Positions 17,912-27,678 of a stretch of 64,000 bases of DNA are shown here, piece by piece. How positions within the stretch are numbered: the first letter of the stretch is position 1; every line of letters starts with the position of its first letter. The DNA is from Thermomonas aquatica (lineage in GTDB: Bacteria > Pseudomonadota > Gammaproteobacteria > Xanthomonadales > Xanthomonadaceae), in assembly GCF_006337105.1 (NCBI RefSeq), contig NZ_CP040871.1:2374501-2438500 (forward strand), given 5' to 3'. The translations under genes were made by a program, and so were the position numbers. The notes beneath the pieces were generated by a model. That model searched no databases. It was not told the DNA's origin and saw only the letters and a list, made by a program, of their open reading frames with translations.

Positions 17912-19312
17912 TCAGTGCTTCGCGTCGGGCGCCTTCGGCGCGCTGCCGAACCCGCCCTGCGCCTCCGATGCCAGCCAGGTGAACGCCGCGTAGGCGGCGA
18001 CGTTCTGCGCGAGATCCTTCGGATCGACCTTGTCGAGGGTGTCGTCCGCGTTGTGGTGCAGGTCGAAGTAATGGGTGCCGTCGTGCGCCAGCGATGCCCA
18101 TGCCATGCCCCGCGCGGCCATCGCGCCGATGTCGGATTCCGGCCCGCCCTGGCCGGGCTGCCATTCGATGCCGAGCGGCGCCAGCACCTGCATGAACTGC
18201 TGCATCGCCTGCGGCTGCGCGTCGCGCGCGCTGCTGTCGAACGCGTAGACATGGCCGGCGCCGAAATCGCTCTCGGCGGCGATCACGTGCTTGGCCACGT
18301 CCTTGGCATGGTCGTCCGCATACTTGCGGCCGCCGAACAGGCCCTGTTCCTCGTTGGCGAAGGCTACCACGCGGATCGTCCGCGCCGGCTTCAGCGGCTT
18401 GACCAGCGCGCCCGCGGCCATGCTGATGGCGATGCCGGCGCCATCGTCGATCGCGCCGGTGCCGTGGTCCCAGGAATCCAGGTGGCCGCCGATCAGCACG
18501 ATTTCGTCCGGATGCTTGCGCCCGGTGATTTCGCCGATGACGTTCTGCGAGGTGTATTCGCCGTCGAACCCGCAATCCAGCGCCAGCTTGACCCGGGTCG
18601 GGCCGAGCGCGACCAGCCGCGCCAGTTGCGCGGCATCGATGGTCGACAGCGCCGCGGCGGGAATCGGCGTCAGTCCCTGTTCGTAGCGCGTGTTGCCGGT
18701 ATGCGGCGAGCGCGAGGTCTCGGTGCCGGCCGAACGCATCAGGAAGCCGATCGCGCCCTTGCGGATCGCCACCGACGGGCCGCCGCCGCGGATGCCGCCG
18801 CCGTTGCGGTAGTCGTTGCCGTCGCGCGCGGCTTTCATCTGGTAGTCGACGAAGGCGATCTTGCCGGCCAGCGAACCGTCCGGCGCGGCCTGCAACGCGG
18901 CCAGGTCGGGGAAGCGCACCACCTCGCCTTCGACGGTGCCGCCGGCGCTGCCGCCGAGCGCGGTCAGCACCAGCTTCTGCGCATGCGGGCCGAGGACTTC
19001 GCCATGTTCGCTGCGGCGCACCCATTTCGGGAAGGTCACCGGCTCGGTCCACACTTTGTCGTAGCCGAGCTGCCTGAATTTCGCCTTCGCCCATTCCACC
19101 GCACGCGCGTCGGCATCGCTGCCGGCCAGGCGCGGACCGACTTCGGTGGTCAGCGATTCCAGCACCTTCCAGCCGGTGTCGTCCTGCAGCGCCCTGTCGC
19201 GCAGGGCCGCGGCTTGCGCCATCGCCGCGTCCGGCATGCGCGTCGGTTGCTGCGCCTGCAGCGGCAGGGCGATGGTCAGGGCGAGTGCGAAGGCAAGGGC
19301 GGTGCGGCGCAT
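17912..19312 (-). CDS. Secreted M28-family zinc aminopeptidase
   Basis: This 466-residue protein has a signal peptide (cleavage near LQA|QQ). It has a PA-type insert domain (about 120-240) and a C-terminal M28 metallopeptidase domain. Zinc-ligand motifs are visible: GGHLDSWDHGTGAIDDGAG (H and first D), FANEEQGLFGG (the EE pair), AAESDFGAG and the late HHNADDTLD (H). It removes amino acids or dipeptides from peptides in the periplasm or outside the cell. It is convergent with the methyltransferase, 6 bp apart. Secreted M28 peptidases are common in predatory or proteolytic Lysobacterales. Confidence 0.9.
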   Translation of the reverse strand: MRRTALAFALALTIALPLQAQQPTRMPDAAMAQAAALRDRALQDDTGWKVLESLTTEVGPRLAGSDADARAVEWAKAKFRQLGYDKVWTEPVTFPKWVRRSEHGEVLGPHAQKLVLTALGGSAGGTVEGEVVRFPDLAALQAAPDGSLAGKIAFVDYQMKAARDGNDYRNGGGIRGGGPSVAIRKGAIGFLMRSAGTETSRSPHTGNTRYEQGLTPIPAAALSTIDAAQLARLVALGPTRVKLALDCGFDGEYTSQNVIGEITGRKHPDEIVLIGGHLDSWDHGTGAIDDGAGIAISMAAGALVKPLKPARTIRVVAFANEEQGLFGGRKYADDHAKDVAKHVIAAESDFGAGHVYAFDSSARDAQPQAMQQFMQVLAPLGIEWQPGQGGPESDIGAMAARGMAWASLAHDGTHYFDLHHNADDTLDKVDPKDLAQNVAAYAAFTWLASEAQGGFGSAPKAPDAKH

Positions 19313-19398
19313 CGAGCGATCTCCGGGGCCAGGAACGACGAAGCCGCGAGCCTAGCAGCCCGCGGCTCCGGTGCAGGGTGACGAAAGTCCCGTCGCGC

Positions 19399-19806
19399 CT
19401 ACTTCTTCAGCGAATCGCGGATCTCGCGCAGCAGCAGCACGTCTTCCGGCGTGGCGGCCGGCGCTTCCGCGGCCGGCTTGCGCATGCGGTTGTAGGCCTT
19501 GACCACCAGGAAGATCACGAACGCCACGATCAGGAAATTGATGATCGATTGGATGAAGTCGCCGTACTTGATCGCGACTTCGGCGGCGATTTCCTTGCCG
19601 TCGGCGCCGATCTGCGCCGGGTTGATCACGTGCTTCCAGCCGGAGACGTCGACCCCGCCGGTGAGCATGCTGATGATCGGCATGATGATGCCGTCCACCA
19701 GGCCGCTCACGATCTTGCCGAATGCCGCGCCGATCACCACGCCGACCGCGAGGTCGAGCACGTTGCCCTTGGCGATGAATTCCTTGAACTCGCTGATCAT
19801 GCCCAT
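19399..19806 (-). CDS. mscL: Large-conductance mechanosensitive channel
   Basis: This 135-residue protein has the conserved first helix ([37 protein letters not shown]). A periplasmic loop, a second helix (about 76-98) and a charged C-terminal bundle follow. It forms a homopentameric pore that opens under membrane tension on hypo-osmotic shock. The length matches the family. AGGAG lies 9 nt before the ATG at 19806, which decides the start over the second Met two codons later. Confidence 0.96.
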   Translation of the reverse strand: MGMISEFKEFIAKGNVLDLAVGVVIGAAFGKIVSGLVDGIIMPIISMLTGGVDVSGWKHVINPAQIGADGKEIAAEVAIKYGDFIQSIINFLIVAFVIFLVVKAYNRMRKPAAEAPAATPEDVLLLREIRDSLKK

Positions 19807-19866
19807 CGAATGGCTCTCCTCGTCGTGGCCGGGTGCCGCGCCTGTGCGGCGATGCAGCTTAACCGC

Positions 19867-20610
19867 TCAGCGCGTGACGGAAATGTTGCCTCGCAACACC
19901 GCGCCGGCCGGAGCCAGGGTCGCTTCGAAGCGATCGCCGGGGTGCAGCGGGCCCACGCCCGCGGGCGTGCCCATGAACACCAGGTCGCCGGCGCGCAGGG
20001 CATACAGCCTGGACAGCTCGTGGAGGATATCGGGCACGTCCCAGATCAGGTCGTGCAGCGCGCCGTGCTGGCGGCGCTCGCCATTGACGTCGAGCGCGAG
20101 CGACATCGTGGCGAGGTCGCCGGCCTCGCCCGCGGGCAGCAAGGCGCTGACCGGCGCGGAGTGATCGAAGCCCTTGCCGGTATCCCAGGGCAGGCCCTTG
20201 GCCTTGGCCGCGGCCTGCAGGTCGCGGCGGGTGAGGTCGAGGCCGACGCCGAAGCCGAACACCAGCGCCATCGCGCTGCCGGCATCGAGCTCGCCATCCG
20301 GCGCATCGCGTCCGAGCGCGACCACCAGTTCCACTTCATGGTGCAGTTCGTTGGTGCCGGGCGGATAGGGCACCACGCCATCGACGACGATGGCATCGGC
20401 CGGCTTCATGAAGAATACCGGGGTGCCGCGTTCCGCCTTCGATGCCGGCGCGGCCGCGCCCATTTCGCGCGCATGATCGGCGAAGTTGCGGCCGACGCAG
20501 TAGATGCGGCGCACCGGGAACTCGCCGAGCGGGTCGCCGGCGCGGTTGCGGACGGGGATGCGCGGCGTGGCCGCGGCGGGAACCAGGTCGTGCGCGCCGG
20601 CTTCGCCCAC
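19867..20610 (-). CDS. Fumarylacetoacetate hydrolase-family protein
   Basis: This 247-residue protein belongs to the FAH superfamily (2-hydroxyhepta-2,4-diene-1,7-dioate isomerase, acylpyruvase and oxaloacetate tautomerase types). The motifs IYCVGRNFADHAREMG, ELHHEVELVVALG with its metal-binding glutamates, GLDLTRRDLQ, and the late FMGTPAGVGPLHPGD are visible. The substrate is not evident; a short FAHD1-like acylpyruvase is the likeliest. It starts with GTG directly after the TGA of the small membrane-protein gene upstream (TGAGTG), so the two are coupled. Confidence 0.85.
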   Translation of the reverse strand: MGEAGAHDLVPAAATPRIPVRNRAGDPLGEFPVRRIYCVGRNFADHAREMGAAAPASKAERGTPVFFMKPADAIVVDGVVPYPPGTNELHHEVELVVALGRDAPDGELDAGSAMALVFGFGVGLDLTRRDLQAAAKAKGLPWDTGKGFDHSAPVSALLPAGEAGDLATMSLALDVNGERRQHGALHDLIWDVPDILHELSRLYALRAGDLVFMGTPAGVGPLHPGDRFEATLAPAGAVLRGNISVTR

Positions 20611-20937
20611 TCAGCGTGCCAGCGGCAGTTGCGCCTTGCCGACGACGCGGAAATCGCCATCGATGCTGTTCGCGCGGGTGCCGTGCGCGACAGGCTTGCC
20701 GCGCTGCTTCCACAGCCGCCACAGCATGCCCGCGGCCAGCATGGCGATGCCGACGAACACGCTGACGAACAGCAGCGCCAGCAGCAGGCCGATGCCGGCG
20801 ATGCCGAGCACGACGCGCAGCCAGCGATGGCGTGGGCGACGGGGTGCGGTGAAACGGTTGAACATGTGCGGGTTGAATCTGAAGCTGCGATGGAATGCGC
20901 GCATCGTGGTCGGGATCCTGCGGCGCAGCAGCGCCAT
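20611..20937 (-). CDS. Small single-pass membrane protein, unknown
   Basis: This protein is up to 108 residues, with a very basic N-terminus (RRPRHRWLR) and one strong hydrophobic segment at about residues 41-75. A short polar tail with NSIDGDFRVV follows. No known domain is recognised. Internal Met codons at residues 12 and 25 are possible starts. Its TGA abuts the GTG of the FAH-family gene, so it is the first gene of a two-gene operon, divergent from the Rieske gene. Confidence 0.6.
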   Translation of the reverse strand: MALLRRRIPTTMRAFHRSFRFNPHMFNRFTAPRRPRHRWLRVVLGIAGIGLLLALLFVSVFVGIAMLAAGMLWRLWKQRGKPVAHGTRANSIDGDFRVVGKAQLPLAR

Positions 20938-20979
20938 GACACAATGGCGGCAAGTATCCGGGCACTGCGAATCCGAGTT

Positions 20980-21363
20980 GTGAGCACTTCGTTAAATCGC
21001 GATGATGGCGATGCCCCGGCCCTGATGCGGCTGGACGCCATGGCCCCGGACAGCCTGCACGAGGTCGAAGCCGTGGTGGACGGCGATGCCGAGTCTTTGA
21101 TCCTGCACCGCGATGCCGCGGGCCGCGCGCGCGCGTGGCTGAACGTCTGCCCGCACGCGGGGCGCCGCCTCGACTGGGCCCCGGGCCAGTTCCTGCGCAG
21201 CAAGGACGGCCTGCTGGTGTGCGCGGTGCATGGCGCGAGCTTCGAGTTGCAGGGCGGCGAATGCGTGGCCGGGCCGTGCCGCGGCGAGGCGCTGCGCGAA
21301 GTCGCGGTGCATTGCGCGGATGGCGAGGTGCGGCTGGGCGCGCCGCCTAGTACAGCAGGTTGA
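20980..21363 (+). CDS. Rieske [2Fe-2S] domain protein
   Basis: This 127-residue protein is essentially one Rieske domain. The cluster ligands are in CPHAGRR (C, H) and CAVHGASF (C, H), spaced as in Rieske ferredoxins, and the closing GPCRGEALREVAV strand pairing is present. It probably serves as a small electron carrier or as a component of an oxygenase; no oxygenase partner is adjacent. The start is uncertain: GTG at 20980 gives a 15-residue leader, while the ATG at 21028 would still keep the whole domain. Its last 17 bases overlap the end of the convergent SLC13 gene. Confidence 0.8.
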   Translation: MSTSLNRDDGDAPALMRLDAMAPDSLHEVEAVVDGDAESLILHRDAAGRARAWLNVCPHAGRRLDWAPGQFLRSKDGLLVCAVHGASFELQGGECVAGPCRGEALREVAVHCADGEVRLGAPPSTAG

Positions 21364-23185
21364 TCGCGATCACGATGATCGCCAGGTAGACCAGCGACAA
21401 GGGTCCGCCGACCCGCCACAGGTCGCGGCCTGTGTAGTTGGCGGGGCCGGTGATCATCGACATCACCGGGTTCGATGCGGTCATCAGGTTGTTCGATGCC
21501 GACAGCGCCACGATCAGCGCGAACGCGGTGGGATCGCCGCCGGCGGCCAGCGCGATGTTGATCGCGATCGGGACCATGATGATGGTGGCGCCGACGTGGC
21601 TGATCGCCAGCGAGAAGGCGGTGGTCAGCAGCCCGATCAGGATCTGCAGCAGCCACAGCGGGAAGCCTTCGGGCAACTGCTCCAGGGTGTGTCCGGCCAG
21701 CCATGCGGCGGCGCCGCTGGAATCCATCGCCCAGCCCAGCGGGATCAGGCAGGCCATCAGGAACACCGTCTTCCAGCTGATCGCGGCGTAGGCTTCGTCG
21801 ATGTTGATCACGCCGGCGACCAGCATCCCGGCCACGCCGGTCATCAAGGCGATCGGCACCGGGATCTTCGAGCTCAGCGCGAGCAGCATCGAGACCGCGA
21901 AGATCGTCATCGCGATCTTGAACTTGTGCGGGCGCTGCTCGCCCTTCGGGTAGTCGGTGACCACCACCAGGTCCTTGCCCTTGGCCGCCTGCGCCAGGTC
22001 GGTCCAGATGCTGTGCAGCACCAGCATGTCGCCGGCGCGGATCGGCGTGCCGCGCACGTCCGCGCGCAGCACCTCCTTGTCGCGGTTGATCGCCAGCAGG
22101 CTGATCCCGAGTTGCTTGCGCAGGCGCAGCTGCGCCGAGGTCTTGCCGATGAAGCTGGAAGTCGGCGGCACCACGGCCTCGGAGATGCCGGCGCGGCTGG
22201 GATTGAACAGGTCGCCGAAGGTGCGCAGGCGCGCGGACAGGCGCAGGAAGTTGTTCTGGGCGAAATCGGCCACCTGTTCCTTCGCGCCCATCATGCCGAG
22301 CACGCTGCCGACCCAGATCCGCGCGTCCGCCGGCGGCGATAGCCGCGAGTCCTCGCCGGTGCGCAGGGCGAGCAGCAGCGGCGCGCCGTGCAGGGCTTCG
22401 GTATCGCCCACGCTCATGCCGACCAGCGGGCTGTCGGCGCTGACCGTGAGCTCGTAGACGTCGCCGTCGATGCCGTAGGCGCGGGCGAAATAGCTTTGCG
22501 TGCGCGCCGGGGTGACCGCCTCGTCCTCGTCCTCGCGCAGCAGCTTGCTGCCGAAGAAGTGGAAGTAGGCGAGCGAGGCGGCGAGCAGGCACAGGCCGAT
22601 CGGCATCGGCGCGAACATGTTGAGCGGTTCCAGCGTGGCTGCGCCGGAGGGCATGTTGGCGTTGGCCGCGACCAGCAAGTCGTTGAGCAGGATCAGCGGC
22701 GAGTTGCCGACCATGGTCAGGCCGCCGCCCATCACGATCGCCGCCGCCAGCGGCAGCAGCATGCGCGACAGGGTGAGGCCGGTGCGCGACGACAACCGCG
22801 AGGCGACCGGCAGGAACAGCGACATCACCGACGGGTTCTGCATGATCGAACTGGTCAGGCCGGCCATGCCGGTGGTCAGCAGCAGCAGCCGCGATTCGAT
22901 GCCGTGCGCGCGCCGCAGCAACCAGCCCGACAGGCGGTTGAGCGCGCCGGTGCGATCCAGTCCCGCGCCCAGGATCATGGTGGCGATGATGCTCATCACC
23001 GCGTTGCCGGCGAAGCCGCCGAACAGGTCCTCGCGCGGCACCAGCCCGGTCAGGCCCAGCACCACCAGCACCACCAGCGCGACCACGTCGGCGCGGATGC
23101 GCTCGAACAGGAACATCGCCATCGTGAAGAACACCAGCCCGAGCACCAGCTCCATGTCGGTGGTGAGCGTCAGCGTGGTGTCCAT
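21347..23185 (-). CDS. SLC13-family permease with two RCK_C (TrkA-C) domains
   Basis: This 612-residue divalent-anion:sodium symporter-type protein has an N-terminal membrane half, two cytoplasmic TrkA-C domains (about residues 220-300 and 310-400), and a C-terminal membrane half with SASNNLMTASNPVMSMI near the end. This is the arrangement of the CitM/SAC1-like branch. Transport of sulfate, dicarboxylates or another oxyanion is likely; the substrate cannot be read from the sequence. It lies 24 bp downstream of trmB and may be the last gene of the thiS-thiG-trmB transcript. Confidence 0.88.
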   Translation of the reverse strand: MDTTLTLTTDMELVLGLVFFTMAMFLFERIRADVVALVVLVVLGLTGLVPREDLFGGFAGNAVMSIIATMILGAGLDRTGALNRLSGWLLRRAHGIESRLLLLTTGMAGLTSSIMQNPSVMSLFLPVASRLSSRTGLTLSRMLLPLAAAIVMGGGLTMVGNSPLILLNDLLVAANANMPSGAATLEPLNMFAPMPIGLCLLAASLAYFHFFGSKLLREDEDEAVTPARTQSYFARAYGIDGDVYELTVSADSPLVGMSVGDTEALHGAPLLLALRTGEDSRLSPPADARIWVGSVLGMMGAKEQVADFAQNNFLRLSARLRTFGDLFNPSRAGISEAVVPPTSSFIGKTSAQLRLRKQLGISLLAINRDKEVLRADVRGTPIRAGDMLVLHSIWTDLAQAAKGKDLVVVTDYPKGEQRPHKFKIAMTIFAVSMLLALSSKIPVPIALMTGVAGMLVAGVINIDEAYAAISWKTVFLMACLIPLGWAMDSSGAAAWLAGHTLEQLPEGFPLWLLQILIGLLTTAFSLAISHVGATIIMVPIAINIALAAGGDPTAFALIVALSASNNLMTASNPVMSMITGPANYTGRDLWRVGGPLSLVYLAIIVIAINLLY

Positions 23186-23209
23186 TTCGCGCCGTGGGTT
23201 CCTTCGGTC

Positions 23210-23944
23210 TCAGCAGCGGTCGTACAGCAGGTCCCAGACGCCGTGGCCCAGTTTCTGGCCGCGGGTCTCGAAATGCGTCTGCGGACGCCAGTCCGGCCGC
23301 GGCACGCTGCCGCGCAATCCCGCGCGATTGGCGATGCCGGGCGTGGCATCCAGCACGTCCCACATCTGCTCGGCATAGTCCTGCCAATCGGTGGCGAGGT
23401 GCAAGCGGCCGTCGGCGGCCAGCTTGCGCACCAGCAACGCGGCGAATTCGGGATTCACCAGCCTGCGCTTGTTGTGGCGCTTCTTGTGCCAGGGATCGGG
23501 GAAGTAGATGCGGATCTCGTCCAGCGCAGCGTCGGCGACTTCGTTCTCCAGCACTTCCACCGCGTCGTGGTGGTAGAGCTTCGCATTGCCGGCACCGTCG
23601 TCGCCCAGCGCATTGAGCAGGCGGCCGACGCCGGGCGCATGCACTTCGATGCCGATGTGGTCGCGATCCGGGTCGCGCTGCGCGGAATAGCGGAAGGCCT
23701 CGCCGTTGCCGAAGCCGATCTCGAGGATGCGCCTGGCCTTGCGCCCGAACGCGGCATCGAAATCGCGCGGCGCGCCGGCGTAGTCGAGGCCGTAGCGCGG
23801 CCACAGGGCGTCGAACGCGCGCTGCTGCGCCTCGGTGAAGCGGCCCTGGCGCAGCACGAAGCTGCGCACCTTGCGCACGCCGTCGGTGACGGTGAAGGGC
23901 TTGGGCGGGGCCTTGCGGCCGTCGCTTGCGAACGGATCGGTCAT
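23210..23944 (-). CDS. trmB: tRNA (guanine-N7-)-methyltransferase
   Basis: This 244-residue enzyme forms m7G46 in tRNA variable loops using S-adenosylmethionine. The SAM loop [12 protein letters not shown], the acidic [10 protein letters not shown], and the signature [17 protein letters not shown] are intact. It starts 1 nt after the thiG stop, so it is translationally coupled. A thiG-trmB order is common in gammaproteobacteria. Confidence 0.95.
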   Translation of the reverse strand: MTDPFASDGRKAPPKPFTVTDGVRKVRSFVLRQGRFTEAQQRAFDALWPRYGLDYAGAPRDFDAAFGRKARRILEIGFGNGEAFRYSAQRDPDRDHIGIEVHAPGVGRLLNALGDDGAGNAKLYHHDAVEVLENEVADAALDEIRIYFPDPWHKKRHNKRRLVNPEFAALLVRKLAADGRLHLATDWQDYAEQMWDVLDATPGIANRAGLRGSVPRPDWRPQTHFETRGQKLGHGVWDLLYDRC

Positions 23945-23945
23945 C

Positions 23946-24740
23946 TCAACCGATCAAGCCGTCGACCGGCGACGACGCCGAGGCGAAGCGCTTGCGCGGG
24001 ATGCGCCCGGCCTTGAACGCGGCGCGGCCGGCTTCCACCGCCAGCTTCATCGCATGCGCCATCAGCACCGGATCCTTCGCCCCGGCGATCGCGGTGTTCA
24101 TCAGCACGCCGTCGCAGCCGAGCTCCATCGCGATCGCGGCGTCGGACGCGGTGCCGACGCCGGCATCGACGATGATCGGCACCTTCGCGCTTTCGACGAT
24201 CTCGATCAGGTTGTACCTGTTCTGGATGCCGAGCCCGGAGCCGATCGGCGCGGCCAGCGGCATCACCGCCACGCAGCCGATCTCCTCCAGGCGCTTGCAC
24301 AGGATCGGATCGTCGCTGGTATAGACCATGACTTCGAAGCCGTCCTTGACCAGCGTTTCCGCGGCGGCGAGCGTGGCGACCACATCGGGATACAGCGTCT
24401 TCTGGTCGCCGAGGACTTCGAGCTTGACCAGGTTGTGGCCATCGAGCAGTTCGCGCGCGAGGCGGCAGGTGCGCACCGCCTCGTCGGCGGTGTAGCAGCC
24501 GGCGGTGTTGGGCAGGATCGTGTACTGGTCCGGCGGCAACACGTCGAGCAGGTTGGGCTCGCCCGGGTTCTGGCCGATGTTGGTGCGGCGGATGGCGACG
24601 GTGACGATCTGCGCGCCGGCGGCCTCGGTGGCGCGGCGGGTCTCGTCCAGGTCCTTGAACTTGCCGGTGCCGGTGAGCAGGCGCGAGGCGTACGGCTTGC
24701 CGGCGATGAGGAGGGTGTCGGGATTCGGCGATGCGGTCAT
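23946..24740 (-). CDS. thiG: Thiazole synthase
   Basis: This 264-residue TIM barrel condenses deoxyxylulose-5-phosphate, dehydroglycine and ThiS-thiocarboxylate to the thiazole moiety of thiamine. The Schiff-base lysine is K106 in [11 protein letters not shown]. The phosphate-binding [25 protein letters not shown] and [12 protein letters not shown] are intact. It lies 9 bp after thiS and 1 bp before trmB. No TPP riboswitch is seen upstream of the pair. Confidence 0.96.
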   Translation of the reverse strand: MTASPNPDTLLIAGKPYASRLLTGTGKFKDLDETRRATEAAGAQIVTVAIRRTNIGQNPGEPNLLDVLPPDQYTILPNTAGCYTADEAVRTCRLARELLDGHNLVKLEVLGDQKTLYPDVVATLAAAETLVKDGFEVMVYTSDDPILCKRLEEIGCVAVMPLAAPIGSGLGIQNRYNLIEIVESAKVPIIVDAGVGTASDAAIAMELGCDGVLMNTAIAGAKDPVLMAHAMKLAVEAGRAAFKAGRIPRKRFASASSPVDGLIG

Positions 24741-24749
24741 CCCGCTAGT

Positions 24750-24950
24750 TTAGCCGCCACCCAGCGCGTGGACGATCTCGACCCGGTCGCCATCGCGCAG
24801 GGCATGTTGCGGATGCCGGCCGCGCGGGACGATCTCGCCGTTGACCTCGACCGCCACCCGGCGCTGGCCCAGGCCTTCGGCATCGAGCAGGGCGGCGATG
24901 GTGGCGTCGGGTTCGAGATGGCGGGGTTCGCCGTTCAACTGGATGCGCAT
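24750..24950 (-). CDS. thiS: Sulfur carrier protein ThiS
   Basis: This 66-residue ubiquitin-like protein has the family C-terminus HALGGG; the final Gly is thiocarboxylated and donates sulfur to ThiG. The N-terminal MRIQLNGEPRHLEP and the middle VAVEVNGEIVPR are typical. It is the first gene of the thiS-thiG-trmB run. The 126-bp gap to the divergent esterase gene has no THI-box-like sequence that I can see. Confidence 0.93.
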   Translation of the reverse strand: MRIQLNGEPRHLEPDATIAALLDAEGLGQRRVAVEVNGEIVPRGRHPQHALRDGDRVEIVHALGGG

Positions 24951-25076
24951 GCCGGCATTTTCACCCGATTCGACACGGTCGCGGCGTGCGGCGGCGCAAC
25001 TTGTTGCCGTTACATTTTCGTGAAACCATCCGCGCCATTCGCTGTCGTATTGTCGGCGCCTACCCGAGGACTCCTG

Positions 25077-26945
25077 ATGAAAGCCAAGATCCGCCAATCC
25101 CTGCTGGCCGCTGCCTTGGCGCTGGCCGCCCTTCCGACCGTCGTGCAGGCGGCCGATTCGCCGTTCACCCAGACCGTCTTCTTCGGCGACAGCCTGACCG
25201 ACGGCGGCTATTTCCGCCCGGTGCTGATCCAGATGGTGGGTCCGAACGGCGCGATCATCGGCCAGTTCACCAACAACCCCGGCTACGTCTGGTCGCAGTA
25301 CCTGGCCGACTACTACGGCAGCAATGCAGCGCCGGCCTGGACCGGCAACGCCACCGCCACCCCGACCCAGGCCGCGGGCAACAACTGGGCGGTCGGCGGT
25401 GCGCGCGTCGGCACCAGCACCGTCGGTGGCCTGGGCTACACGCCGTCGCTGACCGCGCAATACCAGGCCTACCTGGCTTCCGGCCACCATGTCGATCCGG
25501 GCGCGCTGTACACCGTGTGGGGCGGCGCCAACGACATGTTCGCGGTGCAGGCCAACCCGGCGCAGGCGCAGGCCATCATCGGCGCCGCGGTGACCGCGCA
25601 GGTCGGCCTGGTCGGTGCGCTGACCCAGGCCGGCGCGCAATACATCCTGGTGCCGACCCTGCCCGACCTCGGCCTGACCCCGGATGCGCGCGCCGGTGGC
25701 GCGGTCGGCATGGCCCAGGGTACCGCGCTGGCGAATACCTACAACACCGCGCTGTTCGGCGGCCTGGCCTCGGCCAACCTGCGGGTGATCCCGATGGATA
25801 CCTTCCACTTCCTGCAGGAAGTGGTGGCCAATCCTTCCGCCTACGGGATTTCCAATGCCACCGGCAAGGCCTGCGTGACCCAGCCGGCCCCGGCCGGCGG
25901 TTCCTCGCTGTTCTGCAGCCCGGCCTCGATGGTGCCCGGCGGCGCCAGTTACCTGTTCGCCGATGGCGTGCACCCGACCACCGCCGCGCACAAGGCGCTG
26001 GCCGATTTCGCCGTCTCGGTGATCGAAGGCCCGCGCCAGATCGCGGTCCTGCCGCATTCGGAAGCGGTGATCGGCCGTTCGCGCGCGCAGATGGTCGATG
26101 GCGCGGTCGCCGGCCTCGGCAAGGAAGACGGCATGCGCTGGTGGGCCGACGTGCGCGGCAACCAGCAGGCTTACGACGCGCCGTTCGACTATGACAGCGT
26201 CGGCCCGGCCGCCTCGTTCGGCATCGGCTGGACCAGCGGCAACCTGGTGTACGGCGCATTCGCCGGCTACGGCCGCCAGAACAGCGATTTCGGCGAGGAT
26301 CGCGGCGAATTCAAGCAGACCGATGCCGGCTTGGGCGGCTTCGTCGGCTGGCGCAGCGGCGCATTCTGGGCCAATGGCCAACTCGGCTGGACCAAGGTCA
26401 GCTACGACGTGGACCGCACCGTCCACCTCGGCCCGGCCACCCGCGTCCACAGCGGCTCGCCGGATGGCGACAACCTGAGCCTCGGCGCCAGCGCCGGCTG
26501 GAACTTCGGCGATGGCGCATTCCGCCACGGCCCGGTGCTGGCGGTGCTGTCGCAGAAGATCTCGGTCGACGGCTATGCCGAAACCGATCCGACCCTGTCC
26601 ACCTCGCTGGCCTATCCGCAGCAGGACTTCGATTCGCTGATCGGCAGCGTCGGCTGGCAGTTCAGCTATGCGATCAACGACCATGTGCAGCCCTACGCCA
26701 AGCTGACCTACGACCGCGAGTTCGAGGATGCGCCGGCGCAGGCCTTCGCGCAGGCGCAGTCGATCCCGGGTTCGCTGCCGTATGCGGTGCCCGGCCTGGC
26801 CTTCGACGAAACCTACGGCACCGTCGTGGCCGGCGTGCGCACCAGTCTGGTGGGCCTGGACGCCAATATCGGCGGCAGCGTCACCGTCGGCCAGAAGGGC
26901 GGCAACGACATCGCGCTGTTCCTGAGCATCGGCAGCAAGTTCTGA
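25077..26945 (+). CDS. GDSL-family autotransporter esterase (EstA-like)
   Basis: This 622-residue type Va autotransporter has a signal peptide (VQA|AD near residue 25). A GDSL lipase/esterase passenger follows with block I VFFGDSLTDGG (nucleophile S39), block III VWGGANDMF, and block V FADGVHPT (Asp-His of the triad). From about residue 360 an outer-membrane beta-barrel runs to a terminal Phe (SIGSKF). The esterase is thus displayed on the cell surface, as in Pseudomonas EstA. GAGGA lies 7 nt before the ATG. Because the passenger directly precedes the barrel without a cleavage signal, it probably stays attached. Confidence 0.92.
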   Translation: MKAKIRQSLLAAALALAALPTVVQAADSPFTQTVFFGDSLTDGGYFRPVLIQMVGPNGAIIGQFTNNPGYVWSQYLADYYGSNAAPAWTGNATATPTQAAGNNWAVGGARVGTSTVGGLGYTPSLTAQYQAYLASGHHVDPGALYTVWGGANDMFAVQANPAQAQAIIGAAVTAQVGLVGALTQAGAQYILVPTLPDLGLTPDARAGGAVGMAQGTALANTYNTALFGGLASANLRVIPMDTFHFLQEVVANPSAYGISNATGKACVTQPAPAGGSSLFCSPASMVPGGASYLFADGVHPTTAAHKALADFAVSVIEGPRQIAVLPHSEAVIGRSRAQMVDGAVAGLGKEDGMRWWADVRGNQQAYDAPFDYDSVGPAASFGIGWTSGNLVYGAFAGYGRQNSDFGEDRGEFKQTDAGLGGFVGWRSGAFWANGQLGWTKVSYDVDRTVHLGPATRVHSGSPDGDNLSLGASAGWNFGDGAFRHGPVLAVLSQKISVDGYAETDPTLSTSLAYPQQDFDSLIGSVGWQFSYAINDHVQPYAKLTYDREFEDAPAQAFAQAQSIPGSLPYAVPGLAFDETYGTVVAGVRTSLVGLDANIGGSVTVGQKGGNDIALFLSIGSKF

Positions 26946-27029
26946 TCGGCGCGAGCTGAGCGCGCGACGCATGCCCCGCACGCATGCGTTGCGCCACCGG
27001 CGGCGCGCGGCATAGACTTGCCGCCGAAC

Positions 27030-27103
27030 GCGGGTGTAGTTCAATGGTAGAACTGCAGCTTCCCAAGCTGCTAGCGTGGGTTCGATTCCCATCACCCGCT
27101 CCA
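27030..27103 (+). tRNA. tRNA-Gly (CCC)
   Basis: This is a 74-nt cloverleaf including the encoded CCA. The acceptor stem GCGGGTG pairs with CACCCGC (discriminator T). The D arm is short, the anticodon stem is GCAGC/GCTGC with loop TTCCCAA giving anticodon CCC, and the T arm carries GTTCGATTC. It decodes GGG. A strong hairpin with a U-tract follows at 27123-27161, so the gene is probably transcribed alone. Confidence 0.96.
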
Positions 27104-27122
27104 TGATTCGGCAAGCGACGGC

Positions 27123-27161
27123 AACGGCGGTGTTCCCCTTCGGGAATGCCGCCGTTTCTTT
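27123..27161 (+). terminator. Intrinsic terminator of tRNA-Gly
   Basis: AACGGCGG (27123-27130) pairs with CCGCCGTT (27149-27156), and TTCCC (27133-27137) pairs with GGGAA (27142-27146), joined by two wobble pairs around a CTTC loop. TTTCTTT follows. It ends 22 nt before the rimB-like start. Confidence 0.85.
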
Positions 27162-27182
27162 CTCGCGGCGATGGAGCGAAGG

Positions 27183-27641
27183 ATGGCGGCGATTGCGGTC
27201 GGTTGGCGCGAGTGGGCGGCCCTGCCGGAACTGGGCCTGCCGCGGCTGCGGGCCAAGCTCGATACCGGCGCGCGCAGCTCCGCCCTGCACGTGGAACGGC
27301 AATGGCGCTTCGTCGAGGCCGGGGCGCCGTGGGTCGGTTTCGCGCTGGTGGCTCGCCTGCATGCGGGCGAAGTCGAGGCCGCCGCGGCCATCGTCGATGA
27401 AAGGATGGTGACCGATTCCGGCGGCCATCGAACTTCGCGCGTGTTCGTCCGCACCAAGCTGCGGTTGGCCGGGATCGAACGCGAAATCGAAATGAACCTG
27501 GCGGATCGTTGCGGGATGCGGTTCCCGCTGCTGCTGGGGCGCACCGCGCTGGCGGACGCATTCGTGGTCGACCCCGCGGGATCGTTCCTGCATCGCCGCC
27601 GCCGCATGCGGCGTCCCCCCGAAACACCGCGCGACGTTTGA
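27183..27641 (+). CDS. rimB: RimK-associated retropepsin-like zinc/aspartic protease (RimB type, DUF785)
   Basis: This 152-residue protein belongs to the ATP-dependent zinc protease (DUF785) family with a retropepsin fold. The aspartic motif D27-T28-G29 lies in [15 protein letters not shown], and the closing [14 protein letters not shown] matches the family. In Pseudomonas RimB works with RimK and RimA to control poly-glutamate tails on ribosomal protein S6. It sits 37 bp upstream of rimK, which supports the same role. GGAG at 27173-27176 decides the start at 27183 over the ATG at 27171. Confidence 0.85.
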   Translation: MAAIAVGWREWAALPELGLPRLRAKLDTGARSSALHVERQWRFVEAGAPWVGFALVARLHAGEVEAAAAIVDERMVTDSGGHRTSRVFVRTKLRLAGIEREIEMNLADRCGMRFPLLLGRTALADAFVVDPAGSFLHRRRRMRRPPETPRDV

Positions 27642-27678
27642 AGCAGCAGGCGAGCGCACCCATGCAAAGGCTGCACCC

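Noticed and set aside
24951..25076. TPP riboswitch before thiS
   Set aside because: No CTGAGA/ACCTGA-type THI-box blocks can be found on the minus strand in the 126-bp gap.
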